Shown here: positions 46,098-55,883 of the stretch, in pieces
Layout: the number at the start of each line of letters is the position of its first letter
Numbering within the stretch: position 1 is the first letter of the stretch
NCBI RefSeq assembly: GCF_000952155.1
Contig: NZ_JYON01000012.1
Location: forward strand, 1 to 64,000
Length of the DNA stretch: 64,000 nucleotides
Direction of reading: 5' to 3'
Source: Aliterella atlantica CENA595
GTDB taxonomy: Bacteria > Cyanobacteriota > Cyanobacteriia > Cyanobacteriales > Chroococcidiopsidaceae
Notes under the pieces: model-generated
What the model saw: the letters and a program-made list of their open reading frames with translations, nothing else
The model's database searches: none
What the model was told of the DNA's origin: nothing
Made by a program: the position numbers and the translations under genes

Positions 46098-47372
46098 ATG
46101 AAAATCATCGCCTACACCTACACCAACCCACTCCTAGAACCCCCTCCAGACCCCAACATCTGGGGATGGGAACCCGACAAAACCTACCAAGACATAGGCA
46201 AACGCACCCAACTCCAACAACTCCTCAAAGCAGCCCAAACCGACACCCCAGACTACCTACTCATCAGTCGCCTAGACCAACTAGGAGACACGATCGCCGA
46301 AATCACAAATCGCCTTCTGCTCCTAGAATCTCTCAACATCAAAATCATCGCCACCGAACAAACCACCCCCAAAGCAGATATACTCCAACTCCTGCAACAA
46401 ATCCAGTACCAACAGCGCAGCAGCAGCATCCGCCAAGGACACGCCCGCAACCGCATCAACGCCCTTACCCCGCCAGGGAAAACCCCTTACGGCTACCGCA
46501 GAATCAGGAACCGCTACGCGATCGATCGCACCACAGCCCCAGTAGTCAAAGACTTTTTCGAGCAATTTCTCCTCTACGGTTCCCTGCGAGGCGCAGTCCG
46601 CTACCTAGCCCAAAAATACGCCAAAAAAATCTCCGTCACTACCGGAAGACGCTGGCTAACTAACCCCGTATATCGAGGCGATACAGCCTATCAAGACGGA
46701 CAAATTCTCATCGACACCCACACGCCGATTATTTCCAGAGAAGAAGCTGCCCAAGTCGATCGCCTCCTGTACCGCAACCGTCGCCTACCGCCCCGTACAG
46801 CCAGCGCTAACCGCTCTTTAGCTGGTTTAGTAGTATGCAGATCGTGCCAGTCACCCATGACCGTTGTCAGCGTCACCAAACCCCGCAAAACAGACGAATA
46901 TCTTTACCTGCGTCCTACAGCTTGCCCCCATCTGCCCAAATGTAAAGCGATCGCTTATCAAGAAGTATTGCAGCAAACAATCGCCACAATCTGCCACGAC
47001 TTACCCCTAGCAGTAGCAGGCAAAAATTTACCTCAGTTGGATGCAGTAAAAAATTCCTACGAGCAAGCGATCGCCCGCCAGCAAGAAATTCTCGACCAAC
47101 TTCCAGACTTAGTAGAAAACGGCATATTAGACGCAGAAACATCAGCTTTACGCGCCTACAAACTCCGCAGCGAAATATCCGAGGTGCAAGCACAACTAGC
47201 AACCCTACCGCCTGTAAACTTGCGTTCTGTAGCTCAAGCCTTATCTATACCTCAATTTTGGCTCGACTTATCTGAATTTGAGCGCCGCTTTTATTTTCGA
47301 GAATTTATTCGCCAAATTGAACTTTTGCGTCAAGATGAAACTTGGCAACTCCAAGTTATGTTTATCTTTTAA
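46098..47372 (+). CDS. Serine-recombinase-like protein of the cyanobacterial XisF-like group
   Basis: The protein has 424 residues from ATG 46098; the longer frame from TTG 46035 reads through repeat DNA. A resolvase-like N-terminal domain (~1-115, MKIIAYTYTNPLLE, LLISRLDQLGDTIAEI) leads to a recombinase domain (~130-235, PPGKTPYGYRRIRNRYAIDR, RRWLTNPVYRGDTAYQDG). A zinc ribbon (CRSCQSP then CPHLPKC) and a coiled tail follow. The expected active-site Ser is replaced (YTYTN where YxRVS is usual), and LDQLGD replaces the LDRLGR arginines, so catalysis is doubtful. It may bind DNA without cutting. Confidence 0.7.
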   Translation: MKIIAYTYTNPLLEPPPDPNIWGWEPDKTYQDIGKRTQLQQLLKAAQTDTPDYLLISRLDQLGDTIAEITNRLLLLESLNIKIIATEQTTPKADILQLLQQIQYQQRSSSIRQGHARNRINALTPPGKTPYGYRRIRNRYAIDRTTAPVVKDFFEQFLLYGSLRGAVRYLAQKYAKKISVTTGRRWLTNPVYRGDTAYQDGQILIDTHTPIISREEAAQVDRLLYRNRRLPPRTASANRSLAGLVVCRSCQSPMTVVSVTKPRKTDEYLYLRPTACPHLPKCKAIAYQEVLQQTIATICHDLPLAVAGKNLPQLDAVKNSYEQAIARQQEILDQLPDLVENGILDAETSALRAYKLRSEISEVQAQLATLPPVNLRSVAQALSIPQFWLDLSEFERRFYFREFIRQIELLRQDETWQLQVMFIF

Positions 47373-47391
47373 CTAGCGAGTATAAATTTCC

Positions 47392-49017
47392 ATGCATCGT
47401 TTACAGCATAAATGGACTCGTCAAAGCGATCGCCAGCTAGATTTGTTATGCATCTGCGCTCTACTATTAGCCGCATTACTAATATTTACGATTAATTTAG
47501 GCTCGCTACCCTTGCGCGACTGGGATGAAGGTACAGTTGCCCAAGTTGCCCGCGAAATTGCCCGCACTCCCATCGGTTCAGACGGTTGGCTGTACCCGAC
47601 ATCAGGCGGCGAATCTTATTTAAATAAACCGCCCTTGATGCATTGGCTAATTGCTTTAACTTACCGTATAGGTGGGGTAAATGAATGGACATCGCGCTTA
47701 CCAGGAGCAATTTTGACAGCCATCTCCGTACCGCTACTTTACACTATCGGTCGAGAAATATTTCCGCAAAGGACAACGGCAATTTTTGCTAGCTTAGTTT
47801 ACCTCACCATGCTGCCTGTAGTCCGTCACGGTAGATTAGCGATGTTAGATGGGGCTGTATTGTGTTTCTTTATATTGACAATTTTGTGCGTATTGCGTAG
47901 CCGCCGCAATTTGCGCTATTGCTTGGGCGTAGGAATTGGATTCGGACTAATTTGCTTTACTAAAGGGCTTTTGGGCGTATTATTAGGCGCTATTGCCTTA
48001 TTATTTCTCGTGTGGGATACGCCGCGCTTGCTCAGTAGCGGGTATTTGTGGAGGGGAATTGCGATCGGCTGTGCGCCTGTAATTTGCTGGTATGTAGCTC
48101 AATGGTTGCACTATGGTAATTTGTTTACCGATCGCGCAATTGTCCAGCAATCTTTGAGCCGGATTTGGCAAGGAGTAGAAAATCATACTCAGCCACCTTG
48201 GTATTATCTTTTAGAAATTATTAAATACTCTTTTCCCTGGCTGCTATTTTTACCGTCAGGATTAAAGTTAATTTGGCAAAATCGCAATCTTAGTTACAGC
48301 AAGCTGATTTTAGTCTGGTTAGGAGTTTACTCACTAGCAATTTCAGCTATGACAACCAAATTACCTTGGTATGTCTTACCTGTGTATCCAGCATTTGCTT
48401 TGGCTGTAGGAGTGCAACTAACTGAATTTTGGCATATATCTTATCTAGCTAAATATCCCCGCGCAATTACCTTATTTTTGGCATTATTAGCTGGAGTAGG
48501 TTGGTTTGGGAGCTTGTATTTTAGCGATCTGAGTCCAGCCCAAGACAGACAAGTACAACTAATATTAGTCGCAGTAGCCGCGACAATGACGCTGGCGGCG
48601 ATTTTAGTTGCCCAAAGCGATCGCCAATTTATCTTAGTTCTATTTTGGGGTTGCTATCTTGCCTTAACACTACTAATGACTTCTCGCCATTGGGTATGGG
48701 AGTTAGCCGAAGCTTACCCAGTCAAGCCTGTAGCAGCGCTCGTTCAAAGTCATACACCAGTGGGAGCGCAAATTTACACATCCTACCCCTACAACCGCCC
48801 TGCTTTGAATTTTTATAGCGATCGCCAAATTTCCCCAGCAAGTCAAGAGCAACTCCAACTATACTGGCAACAGCAAAAAGATCCTTACTTTCTCCTAGAC
48901 CAACCTACACTAAAAAGCCTACAACTAAAATCTTTACAGCAACTAGGCACAACTACAGGTTGGACGCTAGTTAAACGGCAAAGTAGTAATTCGAGCCTTC
49001 CTAATCCCCACAATTAA
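47392..49017 (+). CDS. Membrane glycosyltransferase of the ArnT/GT39 type
   Basis: The protein has 541 residues with about ten to twelve membrane helices. The first loop holds the catalytic-type acidic motif LPLRDWDEGTVAQVAREI. Further conserved segments are YLNKPPLMHWLIALTYRIGG, SRLPGAILTAISVPLLYTIG and a soluble C-terminal part with YTSYPYNRPALNFYS. GT-C enzymes use polyprenyl-phosphate sugars to glycosylate lipids or proteins on the outer face. It follows the recombinase-like gene by 19 nt. ATG 47392 is used. Confidence 0.88.
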   Translation: MHRLQHKWTRQSDRQLDLLCICALLLAALLIFTINLGSLPLRDWDEGTVAQVAREIARTPIGSDGWLYPTSGGESYLNKPPLMHWLIALTYRIGGVNEWTSRLPGAILTAISVPLLYTIGREIFPQRTTAIFASLVYLTMLPVVRHGRLAMLDGAVLCFFILTILCVLRSRRNLRYCLGVGIGFGLICFTKGLLGVLLGAIALLFLVWDTPRLLSSGYLWRGIAIGCAPVICWYVAQWLHYGNLFTDRAIVQQSLSRIWQGVENHTQPPWYYLLEIIKYSFPWLLFLPSGLKLIWQNRNLSYSKLILVWLGVYSLAISAMTTKLPWYVLPVYPAFALAVGVQLTEFWHISYLAKYPRAITLFLALLAGVGWFGSLYFSDLSPAQDRQVQLILVAVAATMTLAAILVAQSDRQFILVLFWGCYLALTLLMTSRHWVWELAEAYPVKPVAALVQSHTPVGAQIYTSYPYNRPALNFYSDRQISPASQEQLQLYWQQQKDPYFLLDQPTLKSLQLKSLQQLGTTTGWTLVKRQSSNSSLPNPHN

Positions 49018-49063
49018 AATCGTAAGCTCAATCCACAGTATCTAAAGTTTTATTAATTACGAA

Positions 49064-49450
49064 TTATTCCACCTGTGGTTTAGGCGGCTCGTTACCTTGT
49101 TCTACCACCTGCTGAACTGAGTTTGGCTGACGAGTGCTTTCTATTGTCAAAACACTAGCGCCAAAAATTACAGCACTAAGAGCAATAAACATAATAGGAC
49201 GTTTAAGTAAGCTGATATCTCTTAAAAATCTTGCCCAAGGATGGCTTTGACGGCGCAGTAGTTGAGCAATTACTACTTGTTTACCGCTAAAGGGATCGCG
49301 GACATAATGACCGCTCCAAGTTACTACTAACCTTTCCTGACAAGACTTGCAAGTATATAGTCCGTTGCACATCTTGACCAACTTCAGGCTGCCGCTTCTT
49401 TGGCAAATTGGGCAAGTAATATAATGATTACCAAATGTGTGAGTATTCAT
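49064..49450 (-). CDS. Zinc-ribbon membrane protein, unknown function
   Basis: The protein has 128 residues. An N-terminal zinc ribbon (CPICQRSG, 21 residues, CKSCQ) is followed by ~40 polar residues, one membrane helix (~91-110, PIMFIALSAVIFGASVL), and a short outside tail rich in P, E and Q. The ribbon side is predicted cytoplasmic. It is an isolated gene; the role is unknown. Confidence 0.6.
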   Translation of the reverse strand: MNTHTFGNHYITCPICQRSGSLKLVKMCNGLYTCKSCQERLVVTWSGHYVRDPFSGKQVVIAQLLRRQSHPWARFLRDISLLKRPIMFIALSAVIFGASVLTIESTRQPNSVQQVVEQGNEPPKPQVE

Positions 49451-50011
49451 AGAGCGTCAACCTAGTTTACGTAAATCACCTTGCTTGAGATTGTCAGACT
49501 GCTGTAAATAACAGTTGCTTGAGCTTACTATCTCTAGTTTGCCCACTTTTTTCTAATAATTCACCCATCAAAACCAACTGCGTGCGATCGCTCCACTACA
49601 CAGCAACAAAGTTTTAGCCGCATACGCAGCAGCTTTTTGCCTGCAATGGTACTTAAGGAGCGGACTGAAAAACTTGTAAATTGTTCGCCGATGCTTAAAA
49701 AAGACACTCTTTCTTATTTAAACATCACCGCCAATGCAAATTCCGCCTCAACTATATATATCGCTCTAAAGCTGCTCGACACATACAAAGTTTACTGGTT
49801 TGCCTGTGATAGCAGCCAGTAAAAAAAGCAGCAGGAAATAAAAATTAAACTTTATGCCCTAACAACTGAGCCGTTAATCTATTTAAGCGCAAATATTTGC
49901 TCAAATCGAGTGCCTAAAGTTAGGAATTGCTTTTCAGTCATTAGGATGAGACATATATCAAAGCAAAAGTATTATCAAATCCTTATATGGTGACAAAACT
50001 AACAAAATTTT
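49451..50011. other. 561-nt gap, no supported gene
   Basis: A 61-codon frame at 49637-49822 starts with TTG, has no ribosome site and no recognisable family, so it is not called. A HIP1-type GCGATCGC-related word lies near 49584. The promoter of the 50012 gene should lie at the right end. Confidence 0.5.
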
Positions 50012-51115
50012 ATGTTGCAGTGGGTGGGAAGAACATTGGAACTGGGCTATATTCAGGCTGGGCTTTTGCAAGTGGCAATACCAGAGGCGAATAATCCTGT
50101 ACTTTCTGGTTCTCAAGGTTTTTTAGTCTTATTGGCGGGAATAGTGCTAGCTTTCGCCTTTCAGTTGCTTTTGGCTAACTTTTTCATTGCTTTGGGCATT
50201 TCTTACTCGGAAACCGAACAACCGGACGATCGCACAGATAGCTTAGATGAAACTATCGACAAAATCGGGACAATAGTTGGGCTAAGAACATTAGGAACTT
50301 TTAGTATTACTTTATTTGGCGCTTGTTACTTGGCTGTCAAGCTGAGTTTCTTGCATGACGCTATGTTAGGCGCAATTTTAGGGCTAGTAATTTGGGCAAC
50401 TTACTTCGCCCTGTTAATTTGGACGAGTTTAACTACTGTAGGCTCAGTTATTGGTACAGTAGTCAACTCAGCTACTTCAGGATTGCAAGGAATCATCGGT
50501 ACAGCAGCCGTTGCTTTGGGAGCAAAACAAGTAAGCGATCGCGTTGTCTCTACCGCCGAAGCTGCCGCCGCTACAGTGCGCCGCGAACTTAGTTCTTCTA
50601 TAGATCGCAACTCAAGCCGCGAGGCGATCGCCAATTATTTGCAGCAACTGAGAATACCTTTAGAGGATCGTCAAGAACTGCAACAAGAATTTGAAAAATT
50701 AATTACCGATCCAGAAATGCAATCAATCGCCCGCGAAAACCATATTCAAAATATCGGGCGACAGACTTTTGTTGATTTAGTAAGCAGCCGCACAGACTTT
50801 TCTAAAAATGACGTTAGTCTAGCGATGGAACAATTTGATGCGTTTTGGCAGCGATTATGGGGTCAGCCACCCGAAAAAACTACCGAAAATGGAGGTGTAA
50901 TCGCGCAACTTTTGCCTGCCCAATTGGAAGAGAAATCTGTGCAACTTAGCCAAGAACTAGAGCAATTAATCGAACAAACGCGCCAACTACAAGCCCAAGA
51001 ACAAGCGGAAGCAGCCCAAAAAGTAGCAGAAACCGCTGCTTGGTGGCTATTTGGTTCGGCTTTTACTTCGGCGGCGGCGGCGGCGATCGCTGGCGCAATT
51101 AGTATTAGAGGATAA
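50012..51115 (+). CDS. Integral membrane protein with soluble helical tail, unknown
   Basis: The protein has 367 residues. Membrane helices occur at ~30-55 (FLVLLAGIVLAFAFQLLLAN), ~90-112, ~115-140 and ~350-365. The middle (~175-290) is helical and charged (REAIANYLQQLRIPLEDRQELQQEFEKL, in parts). A Gln/Glu-rich coiled coil precedes a last Ala-rich helix. The family appears cyanobacterial; the function is not known to me. It is followed by a convergent small-protein gene 9 nt downstream. Confidence 0.65.
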   Translation: MLQWVGRTLELGYIQAGLLQVAIPEANNPVLSGSQGFLVLLAGIVLAFAFQLLLANFFIALGISYSETEQPDDRTDSLDETIDKIGTIVGLRTLGTFSITLFGACYLAVKLSFLHDAMLGAILGLVIWATYFALLIWTSLTTVGSVIGTVVNSATSGLQGIIGTAAVALGAKQVSDRVVSTAEAAAATVRRELSSSIDRNSSREAIANYLQQLRIPLEDRQELQQEFEKLITDPEMQSIARENHIQNIGRQTFVDLVSSRTDFSKNDVSLAMEQFDAFWQRLWGQPPEKTTENGGVIAQLLPAQLEEKSVQLSQELEQLIEQTRQLQAQEQAEAAQKVAETAAWWLFGSAFTSAAAAAIAGAISIRG

Positions 51116-51124
51116 AGATAACTG

Positions 51125-51361
51125 TTAATCTTGTTTGATTTGCCAAACAGCAGCCCCCGCTGCAACTACGCCTGCGATCAACCCCGTACTCATACCTTGC
51201 ATAGTCTTAACTACTGGATCTTGCGTTAAACAGTCGTTAGTTACCGCGTTAGATTGCCAGCACTGATTGCTTTCTGCCCAGCTAGCACTGCCTCCTAAAA
51301 TTACCCCAGCAGCGCTACAGGAAACTACGAGTAAGGCAAGGCGTTGGTTTTTTCTATCCAT
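51125..51361 (-). CDS. Small exported or membrane protein with signal peptide
   Basis: The protein has 78 residues. A signal sequence (RLALLVVSCSAAGVILGG) is followed by SWA-ES, a good signal-peptidase site at ~29. Two cysteines (NQCWQSNAVTNDCLTQ) could form a disulfide. A second hydrophobic segment (TGLIAGVVAAGAAVW) may anchor the mature part. No family is known. Confidence 0.6.
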   Translation of the reverse strand: MDRKNQRLALLVVSCSAAGVILGGSASWAESNQCWQSNAVTNDCLTQDPVVKTMQGMSTGLIAGVVAAGAAVWQIKQD

Positions 51362-51478
51362 AGGGGGATGTGTAAAATTGGGTTTTTATTCAATAACTTT
51401 TCCTCATTTTATAGAGAAGTGGGCAGAATGCAACCGTGATTCTACCGATAGATATACGAATGATGTAGAAACATAGCA

Positions 51479-51507
51479 GTAGGGTGCGTTTTGAAAACGC
51501 ACCCTAC
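51479..51507. repeat. Hairpin repeat GTAGGGTGCGTTTT / AAAACGCACCCTAC
   Basis: The two arms (51479-51492 and 51494-51507) are perfectly complementary around one G. It is a member of a repeat family with degenerate relatives near 30428-30570. Together with the next hairpin it may terminate sppA transcription. Confidence 0.7.
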
Positions 51508-51514
51508 CAATCTC

Positions 51515-51545
51515 TGTAGAGACGTAGCATTGCTACGTCTCTACA
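51515..51545. terminator. 15-bp perfect hairpin just after sppA
   Basis: TGTAGAGACGTAGCA (51515-51529) and TGCTACGTCTCTACA (51531-51545) pair perfectly around one T. It lies 1 nt beyond the sppA stop on the minus strand. It resembles a widespread cyanobacterial intergenic palindrome; termination is a likely side effect. Confidence 0.6.
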
Positions 51546-51546
51546 T

Positions 51547-53385
51547 TTATTCAATTTCTAGGTTAAATGGCAAACGGGCATAAACGTTCAATGGATCGTT
51601 CATAGCTTGGAGTACAGATAATTCCTGCTGAATCTTACCAAGTTGAGCCGTTAAGGGATCTTGCGGTGGCGACTGAGATGCTGCATCGCCGCTGATGAAT
51701 GCTTTTGCCTCGCCAGCTAATTGCCCTAATAATCTTTGTTCAAAGGTACGCACTTCGGGATACTCTTGGATGCGCCAATTGTTGCCTAATTTTGCCTGTT
51801 TGGCTGCATAACTAATAGCTGCATCAATACCGCCAATTTCGTCTACTAAACCAATATCTTTGGCAGCAACTCCCGACCATACCCGCCCTTGAGCAATTTC
51901 TGCTACTTTTTCTTGGGGTAGCTTGCGACCTTCAGCAACTTTAGTCAAAAATAAACTGTAAAGTCGGTTAACGGAGTTTTGATAAATTGCTAGCTCTTGA
52001 GGCGATTTTGGACGGGCAACGGTTTGGATGTCGGCATACTTACCTGTATTGACTGCATCCCAAGTAATGCCATTGTTGTTTGCTAGTTTCTGGAAATTGG
52101 GCAGCGCACCAAATACGCCAATTGAACCTGTAATTGTGTTAGGTTCGGCAAAAATCCGGTTAGCGTCAGTAGATATCCAGTAGCCACCAGAAGCAGCAAC
52201 ATCGCCCATCGACACTACTACAGGCTTTGATTTTCCTGTTAGCCTCAGTTCGCGCTGAATTACTTCTGATGCGGTAGCGCTACCTCCAGGACTATTGACG
52301 CGCAACACGATCGCTCTAACATTATCATCTTGTCTAAGCCTACGGAATACTCTGGCAAAGCGATCGCCGCCTACTTGCCCTACACCACCTTGTCCGTCAA
52401 CAATTTCGCCTTCAGCGTAGACAATCGCTACTTGATTTTTAGAATTGCGTTCTCCACTCAACGATGTCCCAGGAACTTCAGCATAATCTACTAAGCTAAT
52501 TTGCTTAAAAGTTTTATCATTTTTGCTGTCAGTTAACTGCTTGAGTTCGCCTAAAACTTCATCAAAATAGCCAAGTTTATCGACTAACCCATTAGTGCGG
52601 GCTTCCTCTGCTTCTAAAATACCGCGATTGTCGGCGATTTCTTGCAATTTAGCAGGACTGAGATTGCGGCTTTTGCCTACATCGCTGCGCCACTGCGCCC
52701 AAACATCTCCTAGTAATTTCTCTGTTTGTTGGCGATTTTCTGGGCTGAGTTTAGTTAAAATTAGCGGTTCTACTGCTGATTTAAATTTTCCTACCCGAAT
52801 GATTTGCACGCCTACGCCATACTTTTGCAATGCGCCCGATATAAATAGCGGCTGAGAACTCAAACCATTAATTTCCATTGAGCCTAAAGGATTTAGGACG
52901 ATTTTGTTGGCTACCGAACTGAGGTAATAATCTCGTTCGCTCCAGCCTAAGTTGTAGGTAACAATGGTTTTACCCGCAGCGCGGAATCTTTCTAAAGCCG
53001 CACGTACTTCTTTGAGGGTGGCGTAGCCTGCGGTGCTATTATCCGAACTTCTACTTCCATCTAAATAAATACCGACAATTTTTGGATCTCGTCGTGCCTT
53101 TTCTAAGCTATCTAAAACTGTCCGCAGAGTAACTCTGTTGCGATCTTCGCCTGATAATGCTTCTTGAAATGCCGCACTGGTACTTGAGTTGGGCTTAGAA
53201 TCAGTGATGTTCAAAGCTAAATCGAATACTAATACAGATTTATTTTTTACCTGCGGACCTTTATCTTGCGAACCAACCGCAATTAATAGTAACAGCAGTC
53301 CTGTAATGCTTATTCCACAGAAAATAAATAGTCCCAGCAAGCTGCCTATTACACTTGCGAAGGTTTGTTTAATAAAGTTACGCAT
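51547..53385 (-). CDS. sppA: Signal peptide peptidase SppA, long (67K) type
   Basis: The protein has 612 residues with an N-terminal membrane helix (~10-37) and two ClpP-like halves. The Lys of the Ser/Lys dyad is in SVANKIVLNPLG (first half) and the Ser in GDVAASGGYW (second half). It degrades signal peptides and may also process thylakoid proteins; in cyanobacteria SppA homologues have been linked to phycobilisome/light acclimation. Its length is that of the double-domain type found in cyanobacteria. It is a single gene. Confidence 0.92.
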   Translation of the reverse strand: MRNFIKQTFASVIGSLLGLFIFCGISITGLLLLLIAVGSQDKGPQVKNKSVLVFDLALNITDSKPNSSTSAAFQEALSGEDRNRVTLRTVLDSLEKARRDPKIVGIYLDGSRSSDNSTAGYATLKEVRAALERFRAAGKTIVTYNLGWSERDYYLSSVANKIVLNPLGSMEINGLSSQPLFISGALQKYGVGVQIIRVGKFKSAVEPLILTKLSPENRQQTEKLLGDVWAQWRSDVGKSRNLSPAKLQEIADNRGILEAEEARTNGLVDKLGYFDEVLGELKQLTDSKNDKTFKQISLVDYAEVPGTSLSGERNSKNQVAIVYAEGEIVDGQGGVGQVGGDRFARVFRRLRQDDNVRAIVLRVNSPGGSATASEVIQRELRLTGKSKPVVVSMGDVAASGGYWISTDANRIFAEPNTITGSIGVFGALPNFQKLANNNGITWDAVNTGKYADIQTVARPKSPQELAIYQNSVNRLYSLFLTKVAEGRKLPQEKVAEIAQGRVWSGVAAKDIGLVDEIGGIDAAISYAAKQAKLGNNWRIQEYPEVRTFEQRLLGQLAGEAKAFISGDAASQSPPQDPLTAQLGKIQQELSVLQAMNDPLNVYARLPFNLEIE

Positions 53386-53525
53386 TTTTGCGATCTTCCT
53401 TTGAGTGTTAGCTCTTGGCTTTGCTTCTGACCACTGGTTTAAGGCATCGCCCTAATTGCTTGAGTTGCGTTAAGCTTCTAATCTAGCCTCAAAAAAGCAA
53501 TTGCTACAGATTTACAAGCTAGTAG

Positions 53526-54572
53526 TTATTTTAAGCTTTGCAAAGCTCTAGAGTGTTTGAGTTGTTCTATCGTAGTATTGCCAGTGCAAAATAGTACGGT
53601 GGTTATTTCTGCTATCAATACCTCTACTAACTCATGAAGTGCTGCTTCTGACTCGGCAGCCGCTTGCAAAAAAGGTAAAGCCATCCCAGCAAGATCTGCT
53701 CCTAGTGCTAAAGCTTTAGCTGCATCTAAGCCATGACGCAATCCTCCAGAAGCAATCAAAGGTACTTGAGGAAACTTCGCCCGAATACTGGTAATACATT
53801 CTGCTGTGGGTAATCCCCAATCAGCAAATGTTGTGCCTAACCTTCTTTGCAAGGGATTTTCAGCGCGTTCGCTTTCCACTTTTGCCCACGATGTCCCCCC
53901 TGCGCCTGCAACATCAATTGCCGTTACTCCCGCAGCTAGCAGTTTTTCTGCCATTACTCCAGAAATGCCATTGCCTACTTCTTTGGCAATTACTGGTACA
54001 GGCAACTTAGCACATAATGTAGCTATCTTGTCAAGCAGGTAAGCGAAATTAGTATCGCCTGTAGTTTGAATGCATTCTTGTAGGGGGTTGAGATGCAAAA
54101 TTAGGGCATCGGCAGCTAGCAAATCGACAATCTGCTGGCATCGCTCTAAGCCGTAATCGTAGTTAAGTTGGACAGCCCCTAAATTGGCAAAGAGGAGAAT
54201 ATCGGGAGCTTGCGATCGCACTGCAAAAGTAGAGGCGACTTGGGGCTTTTCTACTACTACTCGTTGGGAACCTACACCCATAGCAATTTTATAATGCTGG
54301 GCAACTTCCGCTAGGCGGTGGTTGATAATTCCTGCTTGTTCTGTACCGCCTGTCATTGAAGAAATTAGTAGCGGTGCTGACAGTTGTTTGCCTAAAAACG
54401 TTGTAGTTAAACTAATATCCTGACGATCTATTTCTGGCAAACAGCAATGAGTAAAGCGATAGCGTTCTAAGCCGTTGGTGTTGGTATGGAATTGTACGTC
54501 TTCATCCAGACAGATCCGCAGGTGATCGGCTTTACGGTTTTGGGTTTGTGCCGATAGGCTTACAAAAGTCAC
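53526..54572 (-). CDS. fni: Type 2 isopentenyl-diphosphate delta-isomerase (FMN-dependent)
   Basis: The enzyme interconverts IPP and DMAPP with reduced FMN. The 348 residues from GTG 54572 begin [19 protein letters not shown], the normal N-terminus; the TTG at 54620 adds 16 unlikely residues. Motifs are [26 protein letters not shown], the QECIQ segment, [11 protein letters not shown] and [20 protein letters not shown]. It is divergent from the geranylgeranyl-reductase-like gene, suggesting joint control of isoprenoid supply and reduction. Confidence 0.92.
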   Translation of the reverse strand: MTFVSLSAQTQNRKADHLRICLDEDVQFHTNTNGLERYRFTHCCLPEIDRQDISLTTTFLGKQLSAPLLISSMTGGTEQAGIINHRLAEVAQHYKIAMGVGSQRVVVEKPQVASTFAVRSQAPDILLFANLGAVQLNYDYGLERCQQIVDLLAADALILHLNPLQECIQTTGDTNFAYLLDKIATLCAKLPVPVIAKEVGNGISGVMAEKLLAAGVTAIDVAGAGGTSWAKVESERAENPLQRRLGTTFADWGLPTAECITSIRAKFPQVPLIASGGLRHGLDAAKALALGADLAGMALPFLQAAAESEAALHELVEVLIAEITTVLFCTGNTTIEQLKHSRALQSLK

Positions 54573-54749
54573 AATGTACCTATGCAAAATACTATTTAAG
54601 ATTTTCTCAGTCTGAGGCAATTTTGGCTGCGATCGCTAATTGTCTTTTGGCAATTTCTAAAAGTTTTGTTAAGAAAGAGGATAAATTAGTTACAGTCTTT
54701 TCAGGCTATGTACCAGTAGCAGGATAAAAAGGGAGCAAAACTTAGTCTT

Positions 54750-55883
54750 ATGTACGATTGCATTATTGTTGGCGCAGGTCCCGCAGGTGGCACAGCAGCT
54801 TATCATTTAGCCAAACGGGGGCGTTCGGTTTTAGTGTTAGAGAAAGAATCGCTACCACGTTACAAGCCTTGCGGCGGTGGAGTATCGCCACAAGTCGCCA
54901 AATGGTTCGATTTTGACTTTTCCCCAGCTATTTCTACCAAGGTAGACACAATTCGCTTCACTTGGAAAATGGGCGATCCGGTACAAGCTGGGCTGCAAAC
55001 ACCAGAACCGATGTGGATGGTAAGGCGCGATGTCTTCGACCACTTTTTGATTCAACAGGCACAAAAACAAGGCGCAGAACTCAAAGATAGTACCGAAGTT
55101 AAAAGTATTGCGTTTCAAAACGATGCTTGGCAAGTTAATACTAGCAATGGTGCTTTTACAGGCAAATTTATTATTGCTGCCGATGGTGCTAAAGGACCAA
55201 TGGCAAAATTATTAGGTTTTAAAGAACGAGTGCGCCGTTTGGGCGGAGCTTTAGAAGCTGAAGCACCCGCTAACGTGGTCAATAGTAATATTGCTCACTT
55301 TGAGTTTGGCATGGTGAAAAATGGTTATATTTGGAACTTCCCCAAAGCTGATGGTTATTCTATTGGTATCGGTACGTTCCGAGGTGGTGAAGGACAAGAC
55401 TTTAAGAAAATCTTGAGCGAATATAGTACGTTATTCGGCATCGATTTGAAAACTACCAAGCAGTACGGGCATCCTTTATGCTTGTGGGATGGCAATCAAA
55501 GGTTGCATACCCAAAATGCAGTTTTGGCTGGTGAAGCAGCTTGCGTAGTCGATCCGATGACTGCTGAAGGGATTCGTCCTTCGATTTTTAGCGGCTTGAA
55601 GGCTGCTGAAGCGATGGATAAAGCGATCGCAGGTGACATTAATGCTTTAGAAAATTACACTCAGGTAATTACCGAAGAATGGGGCGCTGATATGGTGTGG
55701 GCGCAAAGGTTAGCTGGAGTATTCTATCGCATTCCTGGAGTTGGCTATAAAGTCGGTGTCAAGCGTCCTTCTGCTACTCAACGCATGGGTCAAATTCTCT
55801 GTGGAGAGATGAAATATGGCGATGTTGCAGGGCGCGCTCTCAAGCGTCTTAGCGGTAGTTTAATTCCTGGGATGGGCGGTTAA
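54750..55883 (+). CDS. Geranylgeranyl reductase family FAD-dependent oxidoreductase
   Basis: The protein has 377 residues. The FAD dinucleotide motif is IIVGAGPAGGTAAYHLAKRG, with YKPCGGGVSPQVAKWF near it. The second FAD site is FIIAADGAKGPMAKLLGF and a late one VLAGEAACVVDPMTAEGIRPS. It differs from the chlorophyll enzyme ChlP (longer, different start), so it is a paralogue that may saturate other isoprenoids such as the phytyl chain of tocopherol, quinone or carotenoid; this is inferred. ATG 54750 follows GGGAG at a long spacing. Confidence 0.85.
   Translation: MYDCIIVGAGPAGGTAAYHLAKRGRSVLVLEKESLPRYKPCGGGVSPQVAKWFDFDFSPAISTKVDTIRFTWKMGDPVQAGLQTPEPMWMVRRDVFDHFLIQQAQKQGAELKDSTEVKSIAFQNDAWQVNTSNGAFTGKFIIAADGAKGPMAKLLGFKERVRRLGGALEAEAPANVVNSNIAHFEFGMVKNGYIWNFPKADGYSIGIGTFRGGEGQDFKKILSEYSTLFGIDLKTTKQYGHPLCLWDGNQRLHTQNAVLAGEAACVVDPMTAEGIRPSIFSGLKAAEAMDKAIAGDINALENYTQVITEEWGADMVWAQRLAGVFYRIPGVGYKVGVKRPSATQRMGQILCGEMKYGDVAGRALKRLSGSLIPGMGG

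Noticed and set aside
46166..46663. 165-codon Pro/Arg/Ser-rich ORF
   Set aside because: Out-of-frame shadow of the C-rich recombinase-like gene.
49637..49822. 61-codon ORF in the 49.5-50.0 kb gap
   Set aside because: TTG start, no ribosome site, no family, unusual composition.
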